Below are positions 10,290 through 20,484 of a stretch of 64,000 nucleotides of DNA, one piece after another (the stretch's first letter is position 1; each line of letters starts with the position of its first letter). The DNA lies in assembly GCA_022376925.1 (NCBI GenBank), contig JAIOJX010000025.1, positions 136,917,301-136,981,300 on the forward strand, read 5' to 3'. The stretch is from Tragulus kanchil (lineage: Eukaryota > Chordata > Mammalia > Artiodactyla > Tragulidae). The position numbers were made by a program, and so were the translations under genes. A model generated the notes under the pieces. That model searched no databases, was not told the origin of the DNA, and worked only from the letters and a program-made list of their open reading frames with translations.

Positions 10290-10860
10290 CTACCTTCTCT
10301 TGAGTTCTGAGCCTATATATTCAGATGCCTTTCAAACATCTGAGCAGAATGTTCCCAAGATATCTCAGACACAACACATTTGACATTAATGGCAAAAATA
10401 ATGGCAAAATAAGTTATCTTCTTCCCCCCAAATCTTCTCCTCTTGCTATTTGAATTTTGATGAATAAAGTACACCAGAACTCACAGTGACTTAAGTCAGA
10501 AAACTGGCACTATCCTACCTGTTTTCTTCAACCAGAAACAAAGTTCATCATTTTCAGCTTCCTAACAACAACCCATAGTTCTCTCCATTCCCTGAAGGGT
10601 GAGAGGGTAAACCAAATGCCCTTGGGCTATACCCATATTTCTATTCATGCTGTTCCAAGACTCATCTTTGTTATTTCCTTCCATGTTTCCCACCAGGATC
10701 ACCTTTCCTAAACGCATATTATATCAAGTTACCACATTCTGTACAACGCAAAGACCTAGGTTTGGTATTTAAGTCCCTTCATGATTTGCTCCCTACTTAT
10801 TGGACCAAATCTGACCCATTTACACGTCCTTAAATCTATGATTCCATAACAGCATGGAAA
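10290..10860 (+). mobile_element. L2 LINE 3' region
   Basis: Ordered L2 signatures: 'cttcccccca aatcttctcctc' near 10421, an 'aaccagaaac' block near 10531, and 'atttaagtcccttcatgatt' near 10769 (consensus about 'aaggccctgcatgatctggc'). Confidence 0.7.
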
Positions 10861-10983
10861 GACAATATATACTTGGGCTCAGGATGTAGACTGTGAATTG
10901 TAGAGTTCTACTCTACTAAGAATAAGAAAGTCAGACTATGCATACTTGATATGTCAAAGAAGAAATGAAGGATGGCTTGTTAT

Positions 10984-11186
10984 TTATTTTTTTTAAAGAT
11001 TTATTTATTTATTTATTTGGGGCAGGGGTCGGGTTGGGGAGGGAAGGGAGCAGGCGGGCCACTTCTATTGGTCTTTCGTTTCTCTATGTTCATCCGTCTT
11101 TGTTCTTTGGCTCCTGTGGGCCTCCCATCACGGTGGCGTCTGTCATTGCAGAGCTCTGGCTCAGTAATTGGACACATCAGTCCAGC
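10984..11186 (-). mobile_element. CHR-type SINE, truncated at D4 junction
   Basis: Antisense 3' two-thirds of the family complete at 12108-12413: T-run, 'aaagatttatttatttattt', G-rich tract, 'cttctattggtctttcgttt', then 'cacatcagtccagc', where it stops at the duplication boundary rather than at a natural SINE end. Apparent frames at 10965-11336 read across this chimera and are not genes. Confidence 0.9.
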
Positions 11187-11424
11187 ACTGGCAGGAGTGT
11201 TTTCACCACTGGTGCTACCTGGGAACCCCTAAAATCCCCAGAGTGCTGCAGGCACAGCAGACTAAAACTAGTCTGTAGTAACACCACTGCTCTTATTCAG
11301 GTCCCTGTTGGTTATCCACATCCCTCAGGGTTCTAGCTGCGCATTGCCATCTCTGAGTCATCTCCCCAAAGGTAAAGTCACTTCAGCAGCTTCTCTCCTC
11401 CCCTCTATCCTGGCTACCTTCTCT

Positions 11425-11985
11425 TGAGTTCTGAGCCTATATATTCAGATGCCTTTCAAACATCTGAGCAGAATGTTCCCAAGATATCTCAGACACAACA
11501 CATTTGACATTAATGGCAAAAATAATGGCAAAATAAGTTATCTTCTTCCCCCCAAATCTTCTCCTCTTGCTATTTGAATTTTGATGAATAAAGTACACCA
11601 GAACTCACAGTGACTTAAGTCAGAAAACTGGCACTATCCTACCTGTTTTCTTCAACCAGAAACAAAGTTCATCATTTTCAGCTTCCTAACAACAACCCAT
11701 AGTTCTCTCCATTCCCTGAAGGGTGAGAGGGTAAACCAAATGCCCTTGGGCTATACCCATATTTCTATTCATGCTGTTCCAAGACTCATCTTTGTTATTT
11801 CCTTCCATGTTTCCCACCAGGATCACCTTTCCTAAACGCATATTATATCAAGTTACCACATTCTGTACAACGCAAAGACCTAGGTTTGGTATTTAAGTCC
11901 CTTCATGATTTGCTCCCTACTTATTGGACCAAATCTGACCCATTTACACGTCCTTAAATCTATGATTCCATAACAGCATGGAAAG
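11425..11985 (+). mobile_element. L2 LINE 3' region (D4 copy B)
   Basis: Duplicate of 10290-10860. Confidence 0.7.
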
Positions 11986-12107
11986 ACAATATATACTTGG
12001 GCTCAGGATGTAGACTGTGAATTGTAGAGTTCTACTCTACTAAGAATAAGAAAGTCAGACTATGCATACTTGATATGTCAAAGAAGAAATGAAGGATGGC
12101 TTGTTAT

Positions 12108-12413
12108 TTATTTTTTTTAAAGATTTATTTATTTATTTATTTGGGGCAGGGGTCGGGTTGGGGAGGGAAGGGAGCAGGCGGGCCACTTCTATTGGTCTTT
12201 CGTTTCTCTATGTTCATCCGTCTTTGTTCTTTGGCTCCTGTGGGCCTCCCATCACGGTGGCGTCTGTCATTGCAGAGCTCTGGCTCAGTAATTGGACACA
12301 TCAGTCCAGCCGCTCCACGGCACATGGGATCTTCCCAGGCCAGGGCACAAACCGGCATCCCTTGCACTGCAAGGCGGCGTCCCCACCCACTGGACCATCA
12401 GGGGAAGCCCTGG
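12108..12413 (-). mobile_element. CHR-type SINE, full length
   Basis: tRNA-derived head at the right ('ccactggaccatcaggggaa'), middle ('ggatcttcccaggccagggc'), shared 3' region with a G-rich tract, and A-rich tail at the left. Flanked by a matching target-site duplication, 'tggcttgttattt' at about 12098 and again at about 12411. The intact duplication suggests a fairly young insertion. No protein is encoded. Confidence 0.93.
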
Positions 12414-12485
12414 CTTGTTATTTTAAATAAGCATCTCTATGGGGGATGAAGAACATTGAACTTGAGTCACTCCCTTTTTGGAGCT

Positions 12486-12600
12486 TTTTTTTTTAAATAT
12501 CATTGATTTACAATATTGTGTTAGTTTCCGATGTAAAGTGAATCAGTTATACATAGAAATATAATCACTCTTCTTAGAGATTCTTTTCCCATATATCACC
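12486..12600 (-). mobile_element. L1 3' UTR fragment, antisense
   Basis: 'cattgatttacaatattgtg', 'gtgaatcagttatacatag' and 'agattcttttcccatatat' match the reverse complement of artiodactyl L1 3' UTRs. Confidence 0.7.
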
Positions 12601-13319
12601 ACTCTCCCAATCATATCTGTTCTGCTGTGTTCCATCCTCCAATTAATCAAAGGGAAATCAAAGCAAACAGTTTGGGAATTAAAATCACTTTATTGAGAAT
12701 GCGTAGGTTGAACACAATTTGTGTAAGAAACATGACTGAATGAATGCCAGTGGAGGTCAAAAACAAGACTAATGGCTTGAGAAAGAACCATTGGAGACTC
12801 AGAAAAAGATGAAAATCATTAACACTGAAAGATATGAATAGCCTGTTGAAAAGTCTGGGAGAAATTTTTCCTAACTGGAAGGCAAATGGAAGTGTACTGA
12901 GAAAACAAGATGGTGGTCAGCTCGTGCTTTCTCTCATGAACCAGAACAGGCCTAGCAACCTGAGAAAAGGTGGTAAGACACATGAGATTCCTTTCTCTTG
13001 CTTGAAGACACAGAGTGGGTCTAAGCAGAAGTTCATACCTAGGTGATTGTCTTTGGAGATGGAGAAAGAACTCTTTCTTACCTTACTTTATACCCACTTT
13101 TCTGGCCCCTATTTGTAGACTGTTAACTTCCTTAAGGCAAGATGATGGGTATGTGTGTCTGTGTGTTGTTGGCGGGGGTGGTGGGGTGGTGAAATGCATC
13201 CATATGCAGTTGGCTCATCATAAGTAGAGTAACAAATAAAGTGGTAAAGATGTAAATGAAAAACAAAATGGTCCATTCTAAGAATTATGGTTCTTTTAAG
13301 AAGGAGAAGTGGGAGGAAG
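12601..13319. other. Unique DNA
   Basis: No recognised gene or element. Contains a G/T-rich tract (13145-13192) whose length differs between D5 copies. Confidence 0.55.
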
Positions 13320-13410
13320 GAAAACATTTTTATAGCACTTAATATTCTAGGCATTAATCCAAGTGCTTTTTATGTATTAATCAGTGTTTAGAAAAACTCT
13401 ATATTAGTAT
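13320..13410 (-). mobile_element. MIR SINE 3' part, diverged
   Basis: 'atagcacttaatattctagg' and 'aagtgctttttatgtattaa' resemble the reverse complement of the MIR 3' end. Copy B at about 14459-14549. Confidence 0.45.
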
Positions 13411-13754
13411 AAACTATGCTGTGGTTAGAAATGAAACAGATAATTCCCAAATCTTCACAGTTAGCATAAAATAAGCTTATTTGTTGCTCTTGCAAAATTG
13501 GATTTGAGTAAATGGAGATTATCCTCCACTTGGTAACTCAAAGATTCAGACTCCCTCTATTTTGTGATACTACCCAAAGGCACTGGTAGAGAAAGAGAGG
13601 ATGCAAAGGCAAACCAGCTCCTAGCTGCTCCAGCCTGGCAGTGACTCATGACACTTCTACTCTCAGGTCATTGGCCAGAACTGGTCACATGGCTCCAATC
13701 ACAGCAAAGACACCTGGGAAATATCAAGGAGCTCCTGGGTATCCTAGTGAGCAC

Positions 13755-13862
13755 TAGCTGTCTCATTCACAACACTTGTAAGGAAGGTAATAGCATAATT
13801 CCTATTAATTTTACAGATGATAAGAAATCAGAACAAAGAAAAAATAATTGACCCAAACCTGA
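13755..13862 (-). mobile_element. MIR-like fragment
   Basis: 'cctattaattttacagatga' followed by 'taagaaatcagaacaaag' fits the reversed MIR core ('cccattttacagatgaggaaactgag'). The same DNA recurs at 14894-15001 and 16046-16153 because D5 and D6 overlap. Confidence 0.45.
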
Positions 13863-15089
13863 TAGGGACAGAGTAGAATAGGTAGGTGGTTGTAGAGTCC
13901 TAGTAGGGGATGGTAGGTAGAAGGAGACACCTGAGAAAGGTGGGAGGCCAGTGAGTTGATGACAACTCAGGAGAGCTGCTCCTTGTTCAGTAAAGCAGGT
14001 TTGACTGGGTATAAACAGCTGATGAAGGAGGAGCTGGCGAAGAAGGAACTAATGATGGAAGACTAAAAAAGTGGTCAGCTTGAACCCTAGCAACCTGAGA
14101 AAAGGTGGTAAGACACATGAGATTCCTTTCTCTTGCTTGAAGACACAGAGTGGGTCTAAGCAGAAGTTCATACCTAGGTGATTGTCTTTGGAGATGGAGA
14201 AAGAACTCTTTCTTACCTTACTTTATACCCACTTTTCTGGCCCCTATTTGTAGACTGTTAACTTCCTTAAGGCAAGATGATGGGTATGTGTGTCTGTGTG
14301 TTGTTGGCGGGGGGGTGGGGGGGGGTGGTGAAATGCATCCATATGCAGTTGGCTCATCATAAGTAGAGTAACAAATAAAGTGGTAAAGATGTAAATGAAA
14401 AACAAAATGGTCCATTCTAAGAATTATGGTTCTTTTAAGAAGGAGAAGTGGGAGGAAGGAAAACATTTTTATAGCACTTAATATTCTAGGCATTAATCCA
14501 AGTGCTTTTTATGTATTAATCAGTGTTTAGAAAAACTCTATATTAGTATAAACTATGCTGTGGTTAGAAATGAAACAGATAATTCCCAAATCTTCACAGT
14601 TAGCATAAAATAAGCTTATTTGTTGCTCTTGCAAAATTGGATTTGAGTAAATGGAGATTATCCTCCACTTGGTAACTCAAAGATTCAGACTCCCTCTATT
14701 TTGTGATACTACCCAAAGGCACTGGTAGAGAAAGAGAGGATGCAAAGGCAAACCAGCTCCTAGCTGCTCCAGCCTGGCAGTGACTCATGACACTTCTACT
14801 CTCAGGTCATTGGCCAGAACTGGTCACATGGCTCCAATCACAGCAAAGACACCTGGGAAATATCAAGGAGCTCCTGGGTATCCTAGTGAGCACTAGCTGT
14901 CTCATTCACAACACTTGTAAGGAAGGTAATAGCATAATTCCTATTAATTTTACAGATGATAAGAAATCAGAACAAAGAAAAAATAATTGACCCAAACCTG
15001 ATAGGGACAGAGTAGAATAGGTAGGTGGTTGTAGAGTCCTAGTAGGGGATGGTAGGTAGAAGGGAGACACCTGAGAAAGGTGGGAGGCC

Positions 15090-15445
15090 AGTGAGTTGAT
15101 GACAACTCAGGAGAGCTGCTCCTTGTTCAGTAAAGCAGGTTTGACTGGGTATAAACAGCTGATGAAGGAGGAGCTGGCGAAGAAGGAACTAATGATGTAT
15201 GCCTTGCATCTGTGTCTACTTGAGGGGGGCAGTCTTCTACCATCCTATATATATTGGTGCCCACTCAGTCAAAGAGAGAGAGCAGAGCAGAGCTTTCCTG
15301 CCTGCCCGCCCACTTGCACCTCTTACAAGTGCACTATCCTAATGAATCCTTTTCTTGTCTATCACTCTGCTTCTCGCTGGATTCCTTCTGCGTTGAGGCA
15401 CAAAGAACCTGAGCCTCAGTGGGTCCAGACATTGGGTGAGTACTA
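15090..15445 (+). mobile_element. Candidate LTR-like segment (endogenous retroviral)
   Basis: Contains a TATA-like 'cctatatatattgg' near 15244, then a U5-like stretch with 'ttcttgtctatcactctgct', 'ggattccttctgcg' and 'aagaacctgagcctcagtgg', ending 'ccagaca'. That order resembles the R-U5 end of ruminant gammaretrovirus-like LTRs. No gag, pol or env remnant lies next to it. The 116-codon frame at 15096-15446 is incidental. Copy B at 16242-16597. Confidence 0.45.
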
Positions 15446-15450
15446 GATTA

Positions 15451-15600
15451 AGTCCCAGCCATGTGGGTTCAAGTCCCAAGAGGGTTTTGACTGGGGTTAA
15501 GCCTTAGCCATGTGAGTTTGAGTCCCAAACAGGGTTTTTGCTGGAATTCAAGCTCCAGCCATGTGGGTTCAAGTCCCAAGCAGGGTTTGATCTGGTGTGG
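15451..15600 (+). repeat. Three imperfect 50-bp tandem repeats
   Basis: Units start at 15451, 15500 and 15551. Each carries 'agccatgtg', 'gtt', 'agtcccaa' and 'agggttt'. They follow directly on the LTR-like end, where a retroviral leader would lie. Copy B at 16603-16752. Confidence 0.85.
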
Positions 15601-15726
15601 GCTCTGGGTTTAAGTCTCAAATCGAGGTAAAACCCTTTAAAACCCACACTGTTAGTAAATGATAGACCTGAGATTTTAGCCAAACAATCTGATTACAGAA
15701 TCTGTGTCTTTAAAAATTGTATTATG

Positions 15727-15914
15727 CAGTTGATCCTTGAAAAACATGGTTTAAACTTCATGGGTCCATTTATATGTGCAAATATTTTTCAGTGAAATGT
15801 GTGTTGTAGTATTACATGATTCATGGTTATGGAGGGCCCCCTGTAAACTGATATGTAAATTTTTGACTGCACAGGGGTGGACATCCAACCCTCGCATTGT
15901 GCAAAGGACAACCG
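15727..15914 (+). mobile_element. Tigger/MER2-like DNA transposon (MITE)
   Basis: Begins 'cagttgatccttgaaaaaca' and ends with the approximate inverse 'gtgcaaaggacaaccg', flanked by TA (TcMar target). Internal 'cttcatgggtccatttatat' and 'ttttgactgcacaggggtgg' match the non-autonomous Tigger1/MER2 family. About 188 bp, no transposase. Confidence 0.75.
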
Positions 15915-16602
15915 TATTACCTTTCAAAAGTAATAGAAATATAAATGATTTTATCAGTGATTTGTAACAGAGAAACAAACTGGATGGAAGATAGAAAATT
16001 TTCCCCGGGAAATTTTGAGGAGCTCCTGGGTATCCTAGTGAGCACTAGCTGTCTCATTCACAACACTTGTAAGGAAGGTAATAGCATAATTCCTATTAAT
16101 TTTACAGATGATAAGAAATCAGAACAAAGAAAAAATAATTGACCCAAACCTGATAGGGACAGAGTAGAATAGGTAGGTGGTTGTAGAGTCCTAGTAGGGG
16201 ATGGTAGGTAGAAGGGAGACACCTGAGAAAGGTGGGAGGCCAGTGAGTTGATGACAACTCAGGAGAGCTGCTCCTTGTTCAGTAAAGCAGGTTTGACTGG
16301 GTATAAACAGCTGATGAAGGAGGAGCTGGCGAAGAAGGAACTAATGATGTATGCCTTGCATCTGTGTCTACTTGAGGGGGGCAGTCTTCTACCATCCTAT
16401 ATATATTGGTGCCCACTCAGTCAAAGAGAGAGAGCAGAGCAGAGCTTTCCTGCCTGCCCGCCCACTTGCACCTCTTACAAGTGCACTATCCTAATGAATC
16501 CTTTTCTTGTCTATCACTCTGCTTCTCGCTGGATTCCTTCTGCGTTGAGGCACAAAGAACCTGAGCCTCAGTGGGTCCAGACATTGGGTGAGTACTAGAT
16601 TA

Positions 16603-16752
16603 AGTCCCAGCCATGTGGGTTCAAGTCCCAAGAGGGTTTTGACTGGGGTTAAGCCTTAGCCATGTGAGTTTGAGTCCCAAACAGGGTTTTTGCTGGAATT
16701 CAAGCTCCAGCCATGTGGGTTCAAGTCCCAAGCAGGGTTTGATCTGGTGTGG
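16603..16752 (+). repeat. Three 50-bp tandem repeats (D6 copy B)
   Basis: Duplicate of 15451-15600. Confidence 0.85.
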
Positions 16753-16878
16753 GCTCTGGGTTTAAGTCTCAAATCGAGGTAAAACCCTTTAAAACCCACA
16801 CTGTTAGTAAATGATAGACCTGAGATTTTAGCCAAACAATCTGATTACAGAATCTGTGTCTTTAAAAATTGTATTATG

Positions 16879-17066
16879 CAGTTGATCCTTGAAAAACATG
16901 GTTTAAACTTCATGGGTCCATTTATATGTGCAAATATTTTTCAGTGAAATGTGTGTTGTAGTATTACATGATTCATGGTTATGGAGGGCCCCCTGTAAAC
17001 TGATATGTAAATTTTTGACTGCACAGGGGTGGACATCCAACCCTCGCATTGTGCAAAGGACAACCG
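16879..17066 (+). mobile_element. Tigger/MER2-like element (D6 copy B)
   Basis: Duplicate of 15727-15914, offset 1152. Confidence 0.75.
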
Positions 17067-17152
17067 TATTACCTTTCAAAAGTAATAGAAATATAAATGA
17101 TTTTATCAGTGATTTGTAACAGAGAAACAAACTGGATGGAAGATAGAAAATT

Positions 17153-17550
17153 CTCTCTTGGAACCCCAGAGCCAGGTTACATGAGCACCAGTTGGATACT
17201 GAGGACTAGGAATTGAATGTGCAGTCACTTTTCTGTAGCCCTGAGAAGGACTCAACCAGGCAACTACTGATCAACAAGGACAATTGAGAGAAATCCCTAC
17301 ATCCCACTTAGTGACACGCACCTAGTACAGATACATCTCTCCCTAACTGAGTAGTATGAAAAATCAACTCAAGACATACAGCAATAGAAAATCCAAGATA
17401 AAAGGAATAGGAGATTAACAATTCAGGAGTCTATTCTCTAGATAGGATAGCAAAAGATTTCTGTAAAGATCCAGACGGTGAGGTTTTTCAGTTGTTATAG
17501 ATCATACTGTTCTGTCACCATTACCTAACTCAACAGAAGGGCACAAAAGC
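17153..17550. other. Unique DNA, no gene seen
   Basis: A-rich; no recognisable repeat, gene or signal. Confidence 0.55.
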
Positions 17551-17556
17551 AGCCAT

Positions 17557-17756
17557 GGTGTTTGCCAGTCAGTCGTGCCAGACTCTTTGTGATCCCATGG
17601 GCTGCACCGGCTCCTCTGTCTATGGAATCTCCAGGCAAGAATACTGGAGTGGATTGCCATTTCCTCCTCCCAGGATCTTCCAGGCCCAGGCATTGAACCC
17701 CAGTTATCTGCATTGCAGGCAGATTCTTTACCATCTGAGCCATAAAGGAACCTCAA
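17557..17756 (-). mobile_element. Bov-tA SINE
   Basis: Antisense: 'agtcgtgccagactctttgt', 'gcaagaatactggagtggat', 'ctgcattgcaggcagattct', 'taccatctgagcc'. Confidence 0.93.
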
Positions 17757-18130
17757 AGCTTCCATAGGCAATGCATAAATACAAAGCAATAAATACATGT
17801 AAAGCAGTCATGGGCAATACATAAATGAAAGGGTATGGTTGGGTCCTGATAAAATTCCATTTACCAAAACATGACAGACCAGATTGGTCCAAGGACTATA
17901 GCTTGCCAACCCAACACTTGCTCTAAAATAAGAAAATTAACAAATATAAAAGATTATTACACATTTGAAAAATAATCAACTTAGTAGAAACCCCAAAACT
18001 ATACATCTAAAGAGTAATGGAATTGTTTACATCAACAAACAAGTGACAAATATTTTTAACAAGTTATTGTTAGAAGAGATTCAGTTTATATACTTCTAGC
18101 AAAAGTTTAAATAGGTATAATTTAACTCAA
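17757..18130. other. AT-rich unique DNA
   Basis: Nothing recognised. Confidence 0.5.
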
Positions 18131-18137
18131 AATTAAC

Positions 18138-18412
18138 TTTTTTTTTTAAATTTTGGCCTCTTTTATTGGTCCTTCATTTATTTATTTTCATCCATCTTAA
18201 TTCTTTGGCCTGTATGGGCCTCCCATCGCAGTGACCTCTCTCCTTGCAGAGTACCAGCTCTGGGCGCATGTGCTCCAGAGCACTGGCTCCCAACAGGACA
18301 CCCTGGTCCAACTGCTCTGCGGCACATAGGATCTTCCCATGTCAGGGATCAAACCGGTGCCCCTTGCACTGCAAGGTGGACTCTTTACCCACTGGACCAC
18401 CAGGGAAGACCT
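18138..18412 (-). mobile_element. CHR-type SINE with target-site duplication
   Basis: Antisense family member with 'tctttggcctgtatgggcct', 'gcgcatgtgctccagagcac', 'ggatcttcccatgtcaggga' and 'actggaccaccagggaagac'. More diverged than 12108-12413 and lacking the long G-rich tract. Flanked by 'tcaaaattaactt' on both sides (about 18126 and 18413). Confidence 0.93.
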
Positions 18413-18443
18413 TCAAAATTAACTTGCTGTAGGAAATTATGTA

Positions 18444-18617
18444 GTGTCCGACATGGACCGTAGACTGCCAGGTTTCTCTCCATGGGATTCTCCAGGCAAG
18501 AATACTGGAGCGAGTTGCCATGTCCTCCTCCAGGGGATCTTCCCGACCCAGGGACTGAATCCAGGTCTCCTGCATTATAGGCAATTCTTTACTGTCTGAG
18601 GCACCAGGAAAGCCCAC
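18444..18617 (-). mobile_element. Bov-tA SINE
   Basis: Antisense: 'gcaagaatactggagcgagt', 'gggatcttcccgacccaggg', 'ggtctcctgcattataggca', 'gaggcaccaggaaagccc'. The 5' frame here (18342-18791 -) is a read-through of SINE sequence. Confidence 0.92.
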
Positions 18618-18639
18618 ATGTTCTGTACATGTATATAAG

Positions 18640-19045
18640 ATACATATACATAAGTGAAATAAGTCAGACGGAGGGAGACAGATATTGCTTATATATGGAA
18701 TTAAAATGTCAAATAGATTGGCATAGTAGCCACCAGAAGTGAGGGTTAGGGTAAATGGGGAAATATTGGTCAAAGGATATAAACCTTTCATTTAAACAAT
18801 AAGTTTTGGGGATGCAGTGCACAGAACAACTATACAGTTAACAACACTATATTGTATACTTGAAGTTTCTAAGAAAGTAGAGTTTATATATATTCACCAC
18901 AAAAAAATGGTAGTTATGTGAGACAGACGTGCTAATAATCTTATTGTGACATTCATTTCACAAGACATGTGTATCAAATCATCACCTTAAACTTACACAG
19001 TATTATGCATCACTTATACCCCAATTAAACTGGAAAAAGTATATA
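18640..19045 (+). mobile_element. L1 3' UTR, old subfamily
   Basis: 'gaaataagtcagacggaggg' with 'atatatggaatt', then 'acaacactatattgtatact', 'cttattgtgacattcatttc' and 'cacttataccccaattaaa' follow the old L1 ORF2-end plus 3' UTR order. Confidence 0.75.
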
Positions 19046-19244
19046 CATGCATACATACGAGCCAATTTTATAAATATGTATTGAAAATCGCATAAGTTGA
19101 AGACAGGACAAAAACATAAAATATCAATAGTGAGATAAGATGTACGAATATAGGAGGCAGTGTCTTTATTTTTTGTATTATTTGGGTTTTTCTACATAAA
19201 TATTTCATAATAGGAAAAACATTTTATAAAACACAAAAGAAAAC

Positions 19245-19408
19245 TCGTGGGCTTTTGAGTCAGACCTGACATGGGTTCTCTGTTATATGCTAGCTGGTGA
19301 TCTTGAACAAATTATACCTTTGACTCCCAGTGTTCTTATTTGTAAAAACATGGATATGATCACTTTTACTTCACATGACTCCTTGAAGGATTAATTAAAT
19401 GTGTATAA
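19245..19408 (+). mobile_element. MIR SINE
   Basis: 'tttgagtcagacctgacatg', 'ctggtgatcttgaacaaatt', 'cttatttgtaaaaacatgga' and 'gaaggattaattaaatgtgt' follow the MIR order. Copy B at 20365-20525. Confidence 0.7.
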
Positions 19409-19409
19409 G

Positions 19410-19452
19410 TACATATATGTGTGTATACATATACACACGCACACACACAGAA
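19410..19452 (+). repeat. TG/TA and CA dinucleotide tract
   Basis: Mixed 'atatgtgtgtatacatatac' then (AC)n at the MIR end. Present again at 20527-20569 and, shortened, at 21627-21660. Confidence 0.85.
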
Positions 19453-19789
19453 AGAGAGAAAAGGGGAGGCTGACCATTGTGGCTGAGAGATTTCCATGAA
19501 TAGGGGGTAAAGGATGCTTTTGTTAGTCAGGGTTAAGGGGACTGTAAAACATTTTCTGTCAGGAGTTGAGACAGAACTAGGATGCAGGGAACAAAGGACT
19601 ATGCTTTCTTTTCTGAATGGAGGAGTTGAAAGAATAAGCTTCTCTTAGAGGGAAGACAGCAAAGAGGTCTCAGGGGTTAGGAAGCAGGGCCAAAGTGGGC
19701 TCGACATGGCAGGAAGTTTGGACAGCAAGCGTGCCTGCCTGATGAACAGCTGTAGCTTGAAGGGAAGGTGGTGGCTGCACCCCAACCCC

Positions 19790-20163
19790 GGAGGGAGACA
19801 GATATTGCTTATATATGGAATTAAAATGTCAAATAGATTGGCATAGTAGCCACCAGAAGTGAGGTTAGGGTAAATGGGAAATATTGGTCAAAGGATATAA
19901 ACCTTTCATTTAAACAATAAGTTTTGGGGATGCAGTGCACAGAACAACTATACAGTTAACAACACTATATTGTATACTTGAAGTTTCTAAGAAAGTAGAG
20001 TTTATATATATTCACCACAAAAAAATGGTAGTTATGTGAGACAGACGTGCTAATAATCTTATTGTGACATTCATTTCACAAGACATGTGTATCAAATCAT
20101 CACCTTAAACTTACACAGTATTATGCATCACTTATACCCCAATTAAACTGGAAAAAGTATATA
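19790..20163 (+). mobile_element. L1 3' UTR (D7 copy B)
   Basis: Duplicate of 18670-19045. Confidence 0.75.
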
Positions 20164-20484
20164 CATGCATACATACGAGCCAATTTTATAAATATGTATT
20201 GAAAATCGCATAAGTTGAAGACAGGACAAAAACATAAAATATCAATAGTGAGATAAGATGTACGAATATAGGAGGCAGTGTCTTTATTTTTTGTATTATT
20301 TGGGTTTTCTACATAAATATTTCATAATAGGAAAAACATTTTATAAAACACAAAAGAAAACTCGTGGGCTTTTGAGTCAGACCTGACATGGGTTCTCTGT
20401 TATATGCTAGCTGGTGATCTTGAACAAATTATACCTTTGACTCCCAGTGTTCTTATTTGTAAAAACATGGATATGATCACTTTT

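Larger units (their letters stand above)
10050..12310 (+). repeat. Tandem direct duplication D4 (unit about 1.13 kb)
   Basis: Copy A is 10050-11186 and copy B 11185-12310, joined through 'gc'. Core offset is 1124. Copy B lacks one T near 11207 and about ten bases near 11231 (A has 'agaatctgcaggaatcccc', B has 'aaaatcccc'), so errors sit next to the junction. The junction fuses a half CHR SINE to a quarter Bov-tA. Confidence 0.95.
12909..15197 (+). repeat. Tandem direct duplication D5 (unit about 1.14 kb)
   Basis: Copy A is about 12909-14057 and copy B about 14060-15197. The offset rises from 1135 to 1140. The start of copy B (14058-14085) is a degraded version of 12905-12950: 'gtggtcagct' and 'tgaacc' survive, with about 20 bases lost. 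The G-run near 14307 is longer and less interrupted than at 13168. Confidence 0.93.
14848..17152 (+). repeat. Tandem direct duplication D6 (unit about 1.15 kb)
   Basis: Copy A is 14848-16000 and copy B 16001-17152, offset 1152. Copy B's first about 18 bases ('ttccccgggaaattttgagg') are a corrupted form of 14850-14868 ('acctgggaaatatcaagg'). Everything after is essentially identical. Confidence 0.95.

Noticed and set aside
10965..11336. Chimeric 123-codon frame over SINE sequence
   Set aside because: It is created by the D4 joint between a CHR and a Bov-tA SINE; the copy at 12089 has a different end.
15441..15610. tRNA gene because of 'gggttcaagtccc' B-box-like motifs
   Set aside because: The motif recurs in each 50-bp repeat but no cloverleaf or A-box can be formed around it; it is a repeat motif.
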